Source: Metaruminococcus_A sp003150405 (lineage in GTDB: Bacteria > Bacillota > Clostridia > Oscillospirales > Ruminococcaceae). From it: 21,803 bases of DNA. Of this stretch, positions 1-8,478 are shown in pieces (the stretch's first letter is position 1; each line of letters begins with the position of its first letter). The position numbers were made by a program, and so were the translations under genes. Where the stretch lies: the NCBI GenBank assembly GCA_902489745.1, contig CABUBB010000027.1, forward strand, positions 1 to 21,803, in the 5' to 3' direction. The notes below the pieces were generated by a model. It ran no database searches. It was not told the origin of the DNA and saw only the letters and a list, made by a program, of their open reading frames with translations.

Positions 1-103
1 ACAATATTTTCTGCAGCTGTAAATTGCTGATTGGCCGGTCCTCGCGTGTGCATTTATCAATCATATACTTTGCCACGTCGATTGCGTTGTAGATTTTACT
101 CAT
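1..103 (-). CDS. Panacea/SocA-domain (DUF4065) protein, N-terminus only
   Basis: Only the first 34 codons are in the window; the gene continues past the left edge. The peptide begins MSKIYNAIDVAKYMIDKC and continues with a PISNLQLQKIL segment. This 'N-A-x-D-V-A-x-Y ... ISNLQLQK-L' pattern is the hallmark of the N-terminus of the DUF4065 family (Panacea domain, phage GepA-like, SocA antitoxin-like). In the family, Panacea proteins act as antitoxins against several unrelated toxins and are common in prophages. An AAAGGA Shine-Dalgarno lies 6 nt before the ATG. The gene follows the lysis cassette but is separated from it by a terminator, so it is probably an independent accessory gene. Whether a toxin partner lies next to it cannot be seen. 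Family assignment is fairly sure, function is inferred. Confidence 0.75.
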   Translation of the reverse strand, partial: MSKIYNAIDVAKYMIDKCTREDRPISNLQLQKIL

Positions 104-140
104 ATTTTTCCTTTCGCAACAAGATATCATAAAAACAAAA

Positions 141-180
141 TCCCCCCGGCGCCTGATAAGACGCCGATTTTTTCTTTTCT
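141..180. terminator. Possible hairpin/terminator of uncertain direction
   Basis: CGGCG at 147-151 can pair with CGCCG at 162-166, and the plus strand continues into a T-rich run at 168-180. As a plus-strand terminator this looks reasonable, but no plus-strand gene leads into it. In the minus direction the hairpin is followed by a G-run and then ATTTTGTTTTT, which is a poor terminator. It may instead shield the neighbouring genes from read-through. Confidence 0.3.
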
Positions 181-200
181 ATTTTCATGATAACATGATA

Positions 201-239
201 AAAAAAGAGGGCCAGCGCACATAGCACCGACCCTCTTTT
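201..239 (-). terminator. Intrinsic terminator of the late/lysis operon
   Basis: On the minus strand, AAAGAGGG and CCCTCTTT form a stem of about 9 bp (203-211 with 231-239), with an inner GTGC/GCGC helix. It is followed at once by a run of seven T. It begins a few bases after the endolysin stop codon and marks the end of the late transcription unit. Confidence 0.9.
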
Positions 240-242
240 GCT

Positions 243-1061
243 TTACTCTTTCACAATCCGCATCTGCAGGCGGTCAATGGCCTTGCCGTAAGAGCCTGCA
301 TAGTCCTGGTCATTGGTCACCCAGGAGTAATAGTCCCGTCCCTGCGGCGCCACTCTTGTCTGCAGGGCGTAACCGTCAGCATTCGTTAGCTTCGCGCGGA
401 CACAGTCAATCGGCTTTCCGATGACGCCTGCAAAATCCTCCAGGTCTTTCACCCAAGGATACCATTTTCCCCCTACGGTATGGGCTTGGTAGAGGATGGA
501 GCCTCTCGTCGCGGATGCTTTCACGCCACTGATGGCGTTACCCTTGATACCCGCGTAGTCCTCCGTGTCCTTGACCTTCGGGAGCCAGCGCCCATTGGCG
601 TACACCTGATAGTTGACGGACGGAGGGGTAGCTGCATCAGGCTGGTACCCATCGTTGTACACGCCAAGGGCGTTGGGAATCCCCGAAATGGCGCAGACGT
701 CCTTGACCTCTGCTTTGCTCGCGTTGCCGCGCACACAGTAATGGCAGTGGCTGCCGGTGCTATTGCCGGTGGCGCCCTCAATGCCAATCACGTCGGTGAT
801 GCTGACATGGTCGCCTACCTTGACCCGCACCTCGCTCATGTGACCATAATAATAGCGGTCGCTGCTGCCGTCCTTTTTGATGCGGACGTACAGGCCAAAG
901 CCCTGTTTGTGGTTGGCGGCGTTCTCCCATCCGGCGCGTTCCACGGTGCCGTTTACGGTGGAATGAATCTCCTTGTGGTCAAGGCCGACCAAATCCAGGC
1001 CGTCATGCGCCGCGTGCTTGGTCTGGGTCACCTTGAAATCTCCCATATATGGACTGTTCAT
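243..1061 (-). CDS. Endolysin: M23 metallopeptidase with three C-terminal wall-binding repeats
   Basis: This is a 272-aa phage lysin. The N-terminal ~115 residues form an M23 (LytM/lysostaphin-type) zinc peptidase: H19 and D23 in the HDGLD motif, a GHMSEV segment, then the HxH zinc motif as H-C-H (residues 105-107) after GATGNSTGS. The enzyme should cut peptide cross-links in peptidoglycan at the end of infection. The C-terminal half has three related repeats of about 35 residues with a core like W-x-x-V-K-D-x-E-D-Y/F-A-G-x-x-G-K-x-I-D, presumably binding the cell wall. No signal peptide is visible, so export depends on the holin. I chose the ATG at 1061 because the AGGA site lies 9 nt before it; the ATG at 1067 is only 3 nt from that site. 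It lies directly downstream of the holin gene. Confidence 0.88.
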   Translation of the reverse strand: MNSPYMGDFKVTQTKHAAHDGLDLVGLDHKEIHSTVNGTVERAGWENAANHKQGFGLYVRIKKDGSSDRYYYGHMSEVRVKVGDHVSITDVIGIEGATGNSTGSHCHYCVRGNASKAEVKDVCAISGIPNALGVYNDGYQPDAATPPSVNYQVYANGRWLPKVKDTEDYAGIKGNAISGVKASATRGSILYQAHTVGGKWYPWVKDLEDFAGVIGKPIDCVRAKLTNADGYALQTRVAPQGRDYYSWVTNDQDYAGSYGKAIDRLQMRIVKE

Positions 1062-1109
1062 TGTCATACTTCCTTTCTTTTTTGTCGATTGTTTCGGCGT
1101 TTTTTTCCG

Positions 1110-1400
1110 CTACTCGCTTTTTCCGCCCTGCTTGAGCAGCTGGTTGACATAGGTGCTCGCGCCAGCAAGCAAAATGCCCTGCACAACCGCAGTGAACAGC
1201 GCCAGCAGCCAGTCCTGCGGAATCTGCAACCTAGACGTTGCGCAGACGTAAACGGCGCAGACCAAAACCGAAAAGCCTCCAAGCAGCAGCGGTATGTACT
1301 TGTCCTTTACCAAGGTGGTCGCTTTGAGTGCTGCACCCAAAATGTAACATGCCAGCGCCACTGGTATTAATTCCGGCTTAATGTAATCCATAATGTTCAT
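1110..1400 (-). CDS. Holin (Hol44-like, holin superfamily V)
   Basis: This 96-aa membrane protein starts MNIMDYIKPELIPVALACYI and continues KATTLVKDKYIPLLLGGFSV. The 'PELIPV..Y.LG..LK....KDKYIPL-LGG' pattern is typical of Hol44-type Firmicutes phage holins. Hydrophobic stretches lie at about residues 8-25, 34-52 and 65-85, and the tail is charged (KQGGKSE). Its role is to form membrane lesions that release or activate the endolysin encoded next. I placed the start at 1400, where a GGGAGGGGG ribosome site sits about 8 nt upstream. An upstream start at 1427 would overlap the previous gene and has no comparable site. Confidence 0.85.
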   Translation of the reverse strand: MNIMDYIKPELIPVALACYILGAALKATTLVKDKYIPLLLGGFSVLVCAVYVCATSRLQIPQDWLLALFTAVVQGILLAGASTYVNQLLKQGGKSE

Positions 1401-1416
1401 GCCTTTTTCCCCCTCC

Positions 1417-1740
1417 CTAAAACCCAATCTGTGTCATGATGTATGCCATAATGGCCGCAATTACAGCAAGCAGAACCTTGTCTACTACCGAATCCCAGCG
1501 TTTGGCCGGCTTGCCCTTGAGCTCGTTAATGTCTGCCCGCAGCCCGCCCAGCGATTCCATAATCTGCCCGTATTGGGTCTTGGTCTCCGCCTGGGCAATT
1601 TCCAGCAGCCGGATACGGTCAAACATTTCCGCGTGGTCTTTTCTGGAATGTTCCCGGTGTTCCACAAGCTGCTTTTCCAGCAAAGCTGTCTTTGTAAGCC
1701 CCAGGCATTCCCGCTGTGGGTCTAATACGCAGCTTTCCAC
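1417..1740 (-). CDS. XhlA-like hemolysin/holin-associated membrane protein
   Basis: The protein has 107 aa and a GTG start preceded by AAAGGAGG at 6 nt. The middle (about residues 15-75) is a charged, heptad-like coiled coil (LLEKQLVEHREHSRKDHAEM and following). A single C-terminal transmembrane helix (about 84-105, VVDKVLLAVIAAIMAYIM) ends the chain. This layout of coiled coil plus C-terminal anchor is that of XhlA-family proteins, which in PBSX act together with the holin in lysis. Its position between tail fibre and holin supports a lysis role. A structural role at the tail tip is the less likely alternative. Confidence 0.75.
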   Translation of the reverse strand: MESCVLDPQRECLGLTKTALLEKQLVEHREHSRKDHAEMFDRIRLLEIAQAETKTQYGQIMESLGGLRADINELKGKPAKRWDSVVDKVLLAVIAAIMAYIMTQIGF

Positions 1741-1752
1741 TTTGTTCCTCCT

Positions 1753-3417
1753 TTACGAGTAAATCTCCGCGTCGGCTTCATATTTCAAAACAAAGGCTTC
1801 CCCCTCCTCAAATCCCGGTTTGTTGACGTCAATTCCGTTTGTAGAAGCAGCAAGGCCAGAGGTGGACAAGCTGGAATCCAGGTGGTAAACCATTTGCGGC
1901 ACCGCGCGCATGGTTGCCTTAAACGGGCACCACCCCATGGCAATCCAACTGCCGCTGCCCTGCACCGTTGCGGGGTAAATGGCCCGTTCATTGTTGTCCG
2001 CCGTGTCATACAGCCTCTGGTAATACCGCTGGCACTTCACAAGCTCCTCTGCCGGGTTCGGCGGGGTGTAGACGCCTGCAAAAGAACCATACACCAGCTG
2101 CGGCTCTGCAATATACAGCGTGCCAAGCGCAGCCGAGGAAACTGCTGACTGGAAAAACAGCCCGTCCACCGTCCAAATACTTGAATTTCTTGCAGTCGGG
2201 TTTAAGGAAACGGTAAATTTTTTCCATGCCGTTGTGACGTTTAATACCGTGTCAATGTCGTTTGCAATCCCCACCCGCATCTGGCCTGCCTTTGCCGCTT
2301 TTGCCCAGAAACAGGCGGTCAATTCCTGCCCCAGTACCGAATCCAGGTTCTCCATCGGCTGGGACACGGTGTTCTGTGACGCCTGCTGGCTGATGACCAG
2401 CATGTTTTTTGCCGTTCCGTTCGGCAGGGTGCTTGCGGCGATTGTCACCGTTCCGGCGCTGGAGTTATACCACCGGTCGGCGGTATACCGTCCCTTGGAA
2501 TAGCTTGTCTGTCCCCGCTGGTTCACTCCAAAGTCCGAGTTGAGCAACAGGTTCGGGAGGGCAATGGAAGCAAGCGGCACGGCCCCGACGTCTGCGGCAG
2601 TTAATGTGATGTTGCTGGACAGTGCTTTTCCGTTGACGGTTCGGCTGACCGGCACAGCTCCAACGTCTGCGGCGGTGGGCATTTGCGCAAGCTTGCCGGA
2701 GCTGTTCAGGGTGGCCAGGCCGTTCGGTTGGGATCTGCTGTTTGTTATGGCGTCAATCTGTGTCTGCAAATTTCCCGCAGCGTCTTCGGTCAACTGTCCC
2801 TTCATTTCTTCAAACCAGTCGTTGAACTCGACGGTGTATTGGTTTGACAGAAATTCCATCATCGCCTGGATTTGTTCAAAATACGGACTGGTGTCCAGCT
2901 CGCCGATTGTTTGCGCCACTACGCCACACCGACTGTTGTCCAGACGGGTATCGGTAATGCGCTGCTGAGTGACCGAAGTAGTGTTTTTCGCAACAAAAAT
3001 GTTGGCCAGTCCCAGTTCCCAAACCGTGCTGTTGCGGGTGAGCGCAGGCGCCTGTGGCGCAGAGGAAGCTGTCCCTTTGACTACATACAGGTCAATGTTT
3101 CTGACAACCAAGGATAAATCTAGCCGAAGAACAACGGTGTCAATACGGTCGCTTGCTTCTGACGCCTGTATGGCAAGGGTCCTTTGAGCTTTTTCAATTC
3201 CGATAGCCCCTTGAATGTGGCCGGCGCCCGGATTTACCAGAATATTCATACCGGTTCCCGCAAGCACCTGAAACGCATTTGCGGGCTTATAAAAAATGCC
3301 GTCCGAAAAATACTGGGCAAATACCTCCCGTAGAAAGGCGCTGTCAATTGCCCGGTCATATACCGGTAAATCCTGTTCATCGTAGGTGACCTGTGATGTA
3401 AACGGATAACTTTGCAC
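1753..3417 (-). CDS. Tail fibre / receptor-binding baseplate protein
   Basis: This 554-aa protein starts with GTG, which overlaps the preceding stop as TAGTG, so translation is probably coupled. Residues 1-~200 (SYPFTSQVTYDEQDLPVYDR, then a beta-rich segment) resemble the N-terminal baseplate-attachment part of Firmicutes phage fibres. Residues ~200-245 are helical. Two copies of a fibre-shaft motif, TAADVGAVP, lie at about 247-256 and 274-283, linked by a VNGKALSSNITL segment. The rest (about 288-450) begins NLLLNSDFGVNQRG and looks like a jelly-roll carbohydrate-binding domain; residues ~450-554 form a separate tip region. It is the likely host-recognition protein. No lytic or chaperone domain is recognisable. 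Confidence 0.8.
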   Translation of the reverse strand: MQSYPFTSQVTYDEQDLPVYDRAIDSAFLREVFAQYFSDGIFYKPANAFQVLAGTGMNILVNPGAGHIQGAIGIEKAQRTLAIQASEASDRIDTVVLRLDLSLVVRNIDLYVVKGTASSAPQAPALTRNSTVWELGLANIFVAKNTTSVTQQRITDTRLDNSRCGVVAQTIGELDTSPYFEQIQAMMEFLSNQYTVEFNDWFEEMKGQLTEDAAGNLQTQIDAITNSRSQPNGLATLNSSGKLAQMPTAADVGAVPVSRTVNGKALSSNITLTAADVGAVPLASIALPNLLLNSDFGVNQRGQTSYSKGRYTADRWYNSSAGTVTIAASTLPNGTAKNMLVISQQASQNTVSQPMENLDSVLGQELTACFWAKAAKAGQMRVGIANDIDTVLNVTTAWKKFTVSLNPTARNSSIWTVDGLFFQSAVSSAALGTLYIAEPQLVYGSFAGVYTPPNPAEELVKCQRYYQRLYDTADNNERAIYPATVQGSGSWIAMGWCPFKATMRAVPQMVYHLDSSLSTSGLAASTNGIDVNKPGFEEGEAFVLKYEADAEIYS

Positions 3418-4457
3418 TAATAAATCAGCCTCGCTTTCTTGTAACTGGTAATCATTTTGTCGCCTAATTCAATGGCGACGGTGTGCTGGTTTTGTTTGAA
3501 TACCTCTTTGATAGATACAATACGCGCCTGCATCTGCACATTCAGTTCCTCTAGAATTACATCAACAAGGTCGCCTAAATCAAAATCAGTCAAATACAAA
3601 AAGGTTTCGTTGGTGACATCAACCTCAATATTTTTTTCGTTCTGGTAGTCCAACAGCTTTTCAAACCCTTTCTGCTGCAACCCCTGTAAATATTCCTGTT
3701 CGGTTTGTTCCTCCTCATTCCAGGTCTCATTTTTGGCGTCTACAAACAAGATTTTTCGGTATCCTCCGCCCGAGTTGTCCGCGTATGCAATCTTTCTGGC
3801 AGAGCCTTCTCCAATACCAGCAACAACGGCATAATTTTTGTAATTGGAATCATCAAAATTGGCCCGGATGTTGCTCAGGTTTTTAAACCCGTTGGAAAAG
3901 GTCACAAAGTTGTTAACGGTTTGGTCTTGTGTGCGGTCGAGCCCTTTCCAAACCGAACAGCGTATGGCGTTCCCCTGGTAGTCGTACTGGCACCGGAGGG
4001 ACATTTGCTGGGTTTGAAGCTGGGTATACGCAACACTACCCAGTTGACCGCCGGTTTCCTGCCAGACAACTGAAGCGGCTGTGCCAGGAGGGGAAACCAC
4101 CTGAAGCAGCGGAATGTCCGCCTTGTATTTGGAAATCATGGTGGCAACCGCCGTATCAAGCGGCCCCTTGCCGTAGTAGGTAGGGTAAACGATTTTATCG
4201 TTCAAAACCGCCTCTAAAAAGAAGCCGCTCAGCTGTATAAAGCGCCCTTTGACGCTTTCGGTCAATTCCACCTTTTGAAGAATGCCGGTTTCTGGTCGCT
4301 CTGGCGTGTAAAGATAGTGCATATCGGATTGGTATTGGTCTGCCGGAATCTGCACGCTAAAGCTGCCGGATTGGTAATACTCCCGGTTCCACTGCAAATT
4401 GATGTACTGCAGGTAGGCGACGGGGTTGAAGTTTGCATCCAATGTCAAAAGCTCCAT
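3417..4457 (-). CDS. Baseplate hub, siphovirus ReqiPepy6 Gp37-like protein
   Basis: The protein has 346 aa. The N-terminus (MELLTLDANFNPVAYLQYIN) and the later SFSVQIPADQYQ and GFFLEAVLNDKIVYP segments match the siphovirus Gp37-like family, the N-terminal hub domain of tail-associated (Tal) proteins. In related phages this trimer closes the tail tube below the distal tail protein and anchors receptor-binding proteins. A C-terminal segment (FDLGDLVDVILEELNVQMQA) is the conserved beta-rich end of the family. There is no C-terminal peptidase extension as seen in longer Tal proteins. It lies 2 nt after the distal tail gene, with a GGGGG ribosome site, and its stop overlaps the fibre start. Confidence 0.85.
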   Translation of the reverse strand: MELLTLDANFNPVAYLQYINLQWNREYYQSGSFSVQIPADQYQSDMHYLYTPERPETGILQKVELTESVKGRFIQLSGFFLEAVLNDKIVYPTYYGKGPLDTAVATMISKYKADIPLLQVVSPPGTAASVVWQETGGQLGSVAYTQLQTQQMSLRCQYDYQGNAIRCSVWKGLDRTQDQTVNNFVTFSNGFKNLSNIRANFDDSNYKNYAVVAGIGEGSARKIAYADNSGGGYRKILFVDAKNETWNEEEQTEQEYLQGLQQKGFEKLLDYQNEKNIEVDVTNETFLYLTDFDLGDLVDVILEELNVQMQARIVSIKEVFKQNQHTVAIELGDKMITSYKKARLIY

Positions 4458-4459
4458 TG

Positions 4460-5311
4460 TTAAACCCCCAAATACTTTTTGTAGTACCGCAAAACCACGT
4501 GCAGGTTGTTGTCGCCGCTGTCCGCTTCGTATGAAATCTCATTAATTCCGGGATTCATTAACGCATTGGTAAAGCTGCTGGAGCGGTCTACCTTAGAGAG
4601 AATGTTGACGCCGTTTTTGGTGACGCGCGCTGTTTCAAAGTTAATCACAATTTTGTCGCCCGCTTGCATGGTATCCAAAATGCGGATATAGCGGCCGTCT
4701 TTGACCAGCTTGGGGTTTTGCACCGTGTCGTCGGCGGTCAGCTCAGCAAGAAAAGGGGAGGGGACGTCCCCGTCGTAATCAAAAATGACCTCGCGGGAAA
4801 AGTTGTACAGGGAAACAAGCGTCCCGTAGCTGGGGTGGTCCATATAAGGGAAGCCCCAACGTGCAGTTTCGGCGGCAATATCCTGCCCAAAATCATCCAT
4901 ACTGTTCCAGTACGGGTCGGCGCACAAAAACAACGCGGAAAATTCCTGCGGGTTCCAGATGTACTGGTTTTCACAGGAAAAGGCCGCTAATGTCCCGGCA
5001 ATCCAGCGGGTGCTTCCCATATAGGTCAAATAAATTCGATAATCTTGCTTGGGGTTAAAAAATGCGAGGGCCTGGCGGCGCAGCAGGTCGTTGTTGCTGG
5101 TGTTCATTGCGTTTGCCCTTATTTCCAGGTCTCGGGTTCCCACACGCTGACCGGTGACAAGGTCTCCATCGCCTACCGCTTTTTTTTCACTGAACACTTC
5201 ATAGGTTGGCGCCGCAGCGCCGTTGAATGCAAGGGCGCCCCAATCGGTCTCATCAACGATAAATTCGGCGCCGTCGCCGCGCACGATCCGTGCGCTGACT
5301 GCTGTATCCAT
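4460..5311 (-). CDS. Distal tail protein (Dit-like)
   Basis: I assign 283 aa, starting MDTAVSARIVRGDGAEFIVD. The ATG at 5309-5311 lies one base after the tape-measure stop (TAA-C-ATG), the usual close junction at this point. The open frame runs further upstream but entirely inside the tape-measure gene. Conserved features of the Dit family are the early 'GDGAEF.VDE..WGA' segment, the middle 'RRQALAFFNPKQDYRIYLTY' part, and the 'FSALFLCADPYWNS' strand that ends the N-terminal ring domain (about residue 150). The C-terminal part is probably a galectin-like or phage tail domain. Dit hexamers form the hub between tail tube and baseplate. Confidence 0.85.
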   Translation of the reverse strand: MDTAVSARIVRGDGAEFIVDETDWGALAFNGAAAPTYEVFSEKKAVGDGDLVTGQRVGTRDLEIRANAMNTSNNDLLRRQALAFFNPKQDYRIYLTYMGSTRWIAGTLAAFSCENQYIWNPQEFSALFLCADPYWNSMDDFGQDIAAETARWGFPYMDHPSYGTLVSLYNFSREVIFDYDGDVPSPFLAELTADDTVQNPKLVKDGRYIRILDTMQAGDKIVINFETARVTKNGVNILSKVDRSSSFTNALMNPGINEISYEADSGDNNLHVVLRYYKKYLGV

Positions 5312-5312
5312 G

Positions 5313-8285
5313 TTATCTTGCACCTGCCAATCCGTAAGTTTGCTGTATCCGCAGCGCGCGGGCAATTTCGTCCGGCGCTTGCATGGGCTGTTCAAAAACG
5401 ATGTTCTGCACCACATGGTTGCCCGTGCTTTCAGCCGTTTCTTCCTGGCCGGAAATGGTATAAGATGCGCTGAGCACTCCTCCGGCAATTGTTGCGCCGG
5501 TGAGTTGTGCAGCATTTCCAGCGGAAAGGTTGCGCAGCTTGGCAATGTTGGCGCCAATGTCGATGTTGTCAAACTGGTTGAGCACCTCGTCCGAAATTTT
5601 CCCGGCTGTCTTTACCAGCGCCGGAGCAGCCTTTTCAAGCCCAATTTCGCCGCCCTCCATCAGGTAGCCAAACATCTTTTTCATGACTTTGGATGGGGAA
5701 GCAATACCGAAAATGTTATTGAACGTACCAATGACGCTGTCCGCAATGCTTTTGGCCTTTGCAAACAAACTGGGTTCCTGTTCTTCCAAGCCGCCTAACA
5801 TGCCGTTCATTAACTCGTCCATAGTCTTTTTGCCGTCTTCGTCCATGCCCTCATAGACTTCAAGAAATTCGTCGACAAATTCTTTGTTTTCGGCAGAAAT
5901 TTTACCGCCATACAGTTCGGTTTGGGACAGCATGGCAAGCCAGTTACCAAGTTCGGCCTTTACCTCGTCGGTCATAGCCTCGTTGTACTTGTTTTTTATG
6001 TTGGCCAGTTCGCTGGCGTGTGCTTGCTCCTCGTCTTCGCGGCGTATTTGCAGCTCACGGACTTTATTCATGTCTTTGTCCATGTTTTCAGCAATTTGCG
6101 CGTCAATTTCGGCAAGCTTTTCCTGGTGCGCCTGCTCGTTGATTTCCTCCTGAGCGCGAAGCCCCTGGGTGGTTTTGAAAAACTCCTGCAGGCTGCCGGA
6201 ACGTTCCAGGTAGCCGTTTTGGTAGGCTTCGGATACGGCGGCTATCTCGCTGTTGGCAAGGTCAATTTTTTCTTGTTTCCTCGCCATGAGCTCATCGTAT
6301 TCCTGCTTGTATGCTTCGTTGGAAAGAACCGCCTGGTCGCCGTAGCGTTGGTTGAGCAAGGCCAATTCATTGGTAGTCTGTTCTTCAATTAGCGCGATTT
6401 GCTGGTCAGCCTGTTCCTGCGCAGTGTTAAGCCATTCCTGCGCCGTGATTTTATATTCTTCGAGCGAACCCTGAAAAGCCTGCGCTTCGGTAATTGCCTG
6501 CTGCTTGATTGCCTCGGATTTTGCTTCCTGAATGGCAAGCTGCTGGTCGGCAATTTCCCGCATCCGGTCGAAATAGGTGTTGAGTTGCTCAATTTCCTGG
6601 TCAGTATAATCCCGCCGTTCGTCCGAGGCGGTTTTACAAATGGAGGTAATGCCGTTTTGGATTTCCTCCATATTGCTCTGAAGCGCCTCTTGTTCTTCAG
6701 AGGAAGCAAACATGGTGTCATTGAACTCGTCAAGCTTAGATTCGGCGTTTTGAATCCCCTCTTGAAAATCGGTTGCTGATTCAATCACCTCTCCGAAAGA
6801 ATCCCCCAGGCCGTTGTAAGCCTCGGAGAGCTGTTCGGTGCCGATCTTGTTATCGTTGATGAATCCGGTCAGGCCAGTCAAGGCAATCACCAACAGACCA
6901 ATGGTGGTGATAATGGCGCCGATTGGATTTGCCGACATGACCGTGTTCCAAAGGGCTTGTGCAGCTGTGACCAGCCCAATTTGTCCGGTCAGCACGCCGA
7001 CGGCAGCCTGTTTTAATGTAATCGCTTTGGTGGAAACCGCCGTTGCTAAAGATTCAGCACTTGTCGCCGCTGCTGCACTGGCAATGGCCTTGCTTGCTGC
7101 GGAAAACCATTGAGTGACGTTTTGAATGACCTTCATGGCTTTCATACGTGCGACCAGTACAGTGACTAGCGGGAGAAGAAAATCAAAATTGTCTACAACA
7201 AAGCTGAATACCTTATTAAAGACCGGAAGCACGGCTTTCGCAAGATTTTCCATGATCTTGGAAAGTGATTTAAACACCTTGGAAAGGGTGGATACAATTT
7301 TATCAAGTCCACCGTTTTTCAGGGTGGAATAAACCCCATCAACGGCTTCCTTAAATGGCCTTTGCAGGTTTTTTGGAAGAAAGCCCAAAAGAACATCCAC
7401 CAGATTTTTGGCCATATCCAGAAAGCCATCCAAAAATGCACTTGAGGCTTCTACGACAATGTTTTGTGCTGCTTTTACAACACCGGCAATGCCGTCCCGT
7501 TCAAAGGCTGTCTGCAATTCTTCAATCCAGCCATTGACCGCCGGAAGCAGGGTCCCGGCAATGCTGTCGGTTAATCCTTGCGCGAAAGCACCGGCCAGAC
7601 CCATTGCATTGTCGGCAAGGGTAGAAAGCTGGCCGCTCAGCGTTTGAGACTGTGCTTCCATTGCGTTGTAAAACTGGCCGCCTTCGTTGGTTGCAACATT
7701 TACTGCGTCGGCAATTTCTTCAAAGGAAACGGCGCCTTCTGATACCCGTTTACGAACCTCTTCCATAGTTTCGCCGGTCTTTTCCGCCACAATGTTGAGA
7801 GGGTTAAAGCCCTGGTCAATCATCATGTTAATTTCTTCCATGGAAGCCCGCCCATTGGACTGAATACGCCCAAAGGCAACCGATAATGTTTTTAGCTTGT
7901 CTGCGTCGCCCAACGCAATATCGCCCAGCTGTTTCAGCGTGTCGGGCAGTTCATCGGCTGTCGAGCCAAAGGCAAGTAGCGTTTTGGAAGCATCGGCCAG
8001 TTCTGCCATTGCCATAGGGGTTTGTGCCGCCAGTGTTTTCAGGCTGTCTGTCAGTTCGTCTGCCGCATCGGCGTTTCCCAGCATGGTTTTAAACGCGGTT
8101 TGGTACTGCTCCATACTGGCGTTGTATTTGATGCCAGCGGTTGCGATCGCGCCCAGCGTTCCCGCAACAGCGGCCCCTACAATTTTCAGTCCTTTTTTGG
8201 CTGCGTTACCCAAACGATTTAGACCGTCTGAAAAACCGGAACCGTCCAGCCGTGTATCACCGCGCACGGTAAAATCTGCCGCCAT
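5313..8285 (-). CDS. Tail tape measure protein
   Basis: This is the longest gene, 990 aa. Residues ~50-250 form the tape-measure N-terminal domain (ASMEQYQTAFKTMLGNADAA, later 'ASMEEINMMIDQGFNPLNI' and 'GETMEEVRKRVSEGAVSFEE'). Two hydrophobic stretches follow at about 370-385 and 450-476 (NPIGAIITTIGLLVIALTGL), possibly used in DNA ejection through the membrane. A Glu/Gln-rich coiled coil spans about 530-800. At the usual ~0.15 nm per residue the tail would be roughly 150 nm long; this is an inference. An AGGTGATAAA ribosome site precedes the ATG. No peptidase or lysozyme domain is recognisable. Confidence 0.95.
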   Translation of the reverse strand: MAADFTVRGDTRLDGSGFSDGLNRLGNAAKKGLKIVGAAVAGTLGAIATAGIKYNASMEQYQTAFKTMLGNADAADELTDSLKTLAAQTPMAMAELADASKTLLAFGSTADELPDTLKQLGDIALGDADKLKTLSVAFGRIQSNGRASMEEINMMIDQGFNPLNIVAEKTGETMEEVRKRVSEGAVSFEEIADAVNVATNEGGQFYNAMEAQSQTLSGQLSTLADNAMGLAGAFAQGLTDSIAGTLLPAVNGWIEELQTAFERDGIAGVVKAAQNIVVEASSAFLDGFLDMAKNLVDVLLGFLPKNLQRPFKEAVDGVYSTLKNGGLDKIVSTLSKVFKSLSKIMENLAKAVLPVFNKVFSFVVDNFDFLLPLVTVLVARMKAMKVIQNVTQWFSAASKAIASAAAATSAESLATAVSTKAITLKQAAVGVLTGQIGLVTAAQALWNTVMSANPIGAIITTIGLLVIALTGLTGFINDNKIGTEQLSEAYNGLGDSFGEVIESATDFQEGIQNAESKLDEFNDTMFASSEEQEALQSNMEEIQNGITSICKTASDERRDYTDQEIEQLNTYFDRMREIADQQLAIQEAKSEAIKQQAITEAQAFQGSLEEYKITAQEWLNTAQEQADQQIALIEEQTTNELALLNQRYGDQAVLSNEAYKQEYDELMARKQEKIDLANSEIAAVSEAYQNGYLERSGSLQEFFKTTQGLRAQEEINEQAHQEKLAEIDAQIAENMDKDMNKVRELQIRREDEEQAHASELANIKNKYNEAMTDEVKAELGNWLAMLSQTELYGGKISAENKEFVDEFLEVYEGMDEDGKKTMDELMNGMLGGLEEQEPSLFAKAKSIADSVIGTFNNIFGIASPSKVMKKMFGYLMEGGEIGLEKAAPALVKTAGKISDEVLNQFDNIDIGANIAKLRNLSAGNAAQLTGATIAGGVLSASYTISGQEETAESTGNHVVQNIVFEQPMQAPDEIARALRIQQTYGLAGAR

Positions 8286-8331
8286 TTTATCACCTCGTCA
8301 AAGACGCGGGCGCATAATGGCACTGGTCGAA

Positions 8332-8478
8332 TTATCGTAGTTTGATTTCAAATTCCTTTTTACAGCGCTTGTTTTTGCATTTCACCCATATACCACGGCA
8401 GAATGCTCCGATGGTATAATAAAGTGGCATGCGGTAACCGCAGTATGGGCAGGTTATTTGCTTTTTTGTTTCGCCCAT
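8332..8478 (-). CDS. Small Com-like zinc-ribbon protein (48 aa)
   Basis: A 48-aa gene lies between the Gp15 gene and the tape measure. The product begins MGETKKQITCPYCGYRMPL and ends CKNKRCKKEFEIKLR. The cysteines are arranged C-P-Y-C, a single C in AFCRGIW, then C-K-N-K-R-C, as in Com-like zinc ribbons of Mu-like phages and in similar short Firmicutes phage proteins. The ATG (8476-8478) has GAGG 7 nt upstream and lies inside the end of Gp15, overlapping it by 25 nt in the -1 frame. Its function is not known; Com of Mu is a translational activator, but that role here would be speculation. Confidence 0.8.
   Translation of the reverse strand: MGETKKQITCPYCGYRMPLYYTIGAFCRGIWVKCKNKRCKKEFEIKLR

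Noticed and set aside
480..1370. Long plus-strand open frame of ~296 codons over the endolysin and holin genes
   Set aside because: It lies antisense to well-supported minus-strand genes, has no ribosome site or recognisable family, and its composition is that of a shadow frame. The same holds for all other plus-strand frames in the window.
1753..3417. Diversity-generating retroelement acting on the tail fibre
   Set aside because: No reverse transcriptase or template repeat is present in the window and the 3' end of the fibre gene shows no adenine-biased variable repeat that I can identify.
5312..5572. N-terminal extension of the distal tail protein up to 5572
   Set aside because: The extension is entirely inside the tape measure gene and shows no Dit similarity, while the ATG at 5311 directly follows the tape measure stop.
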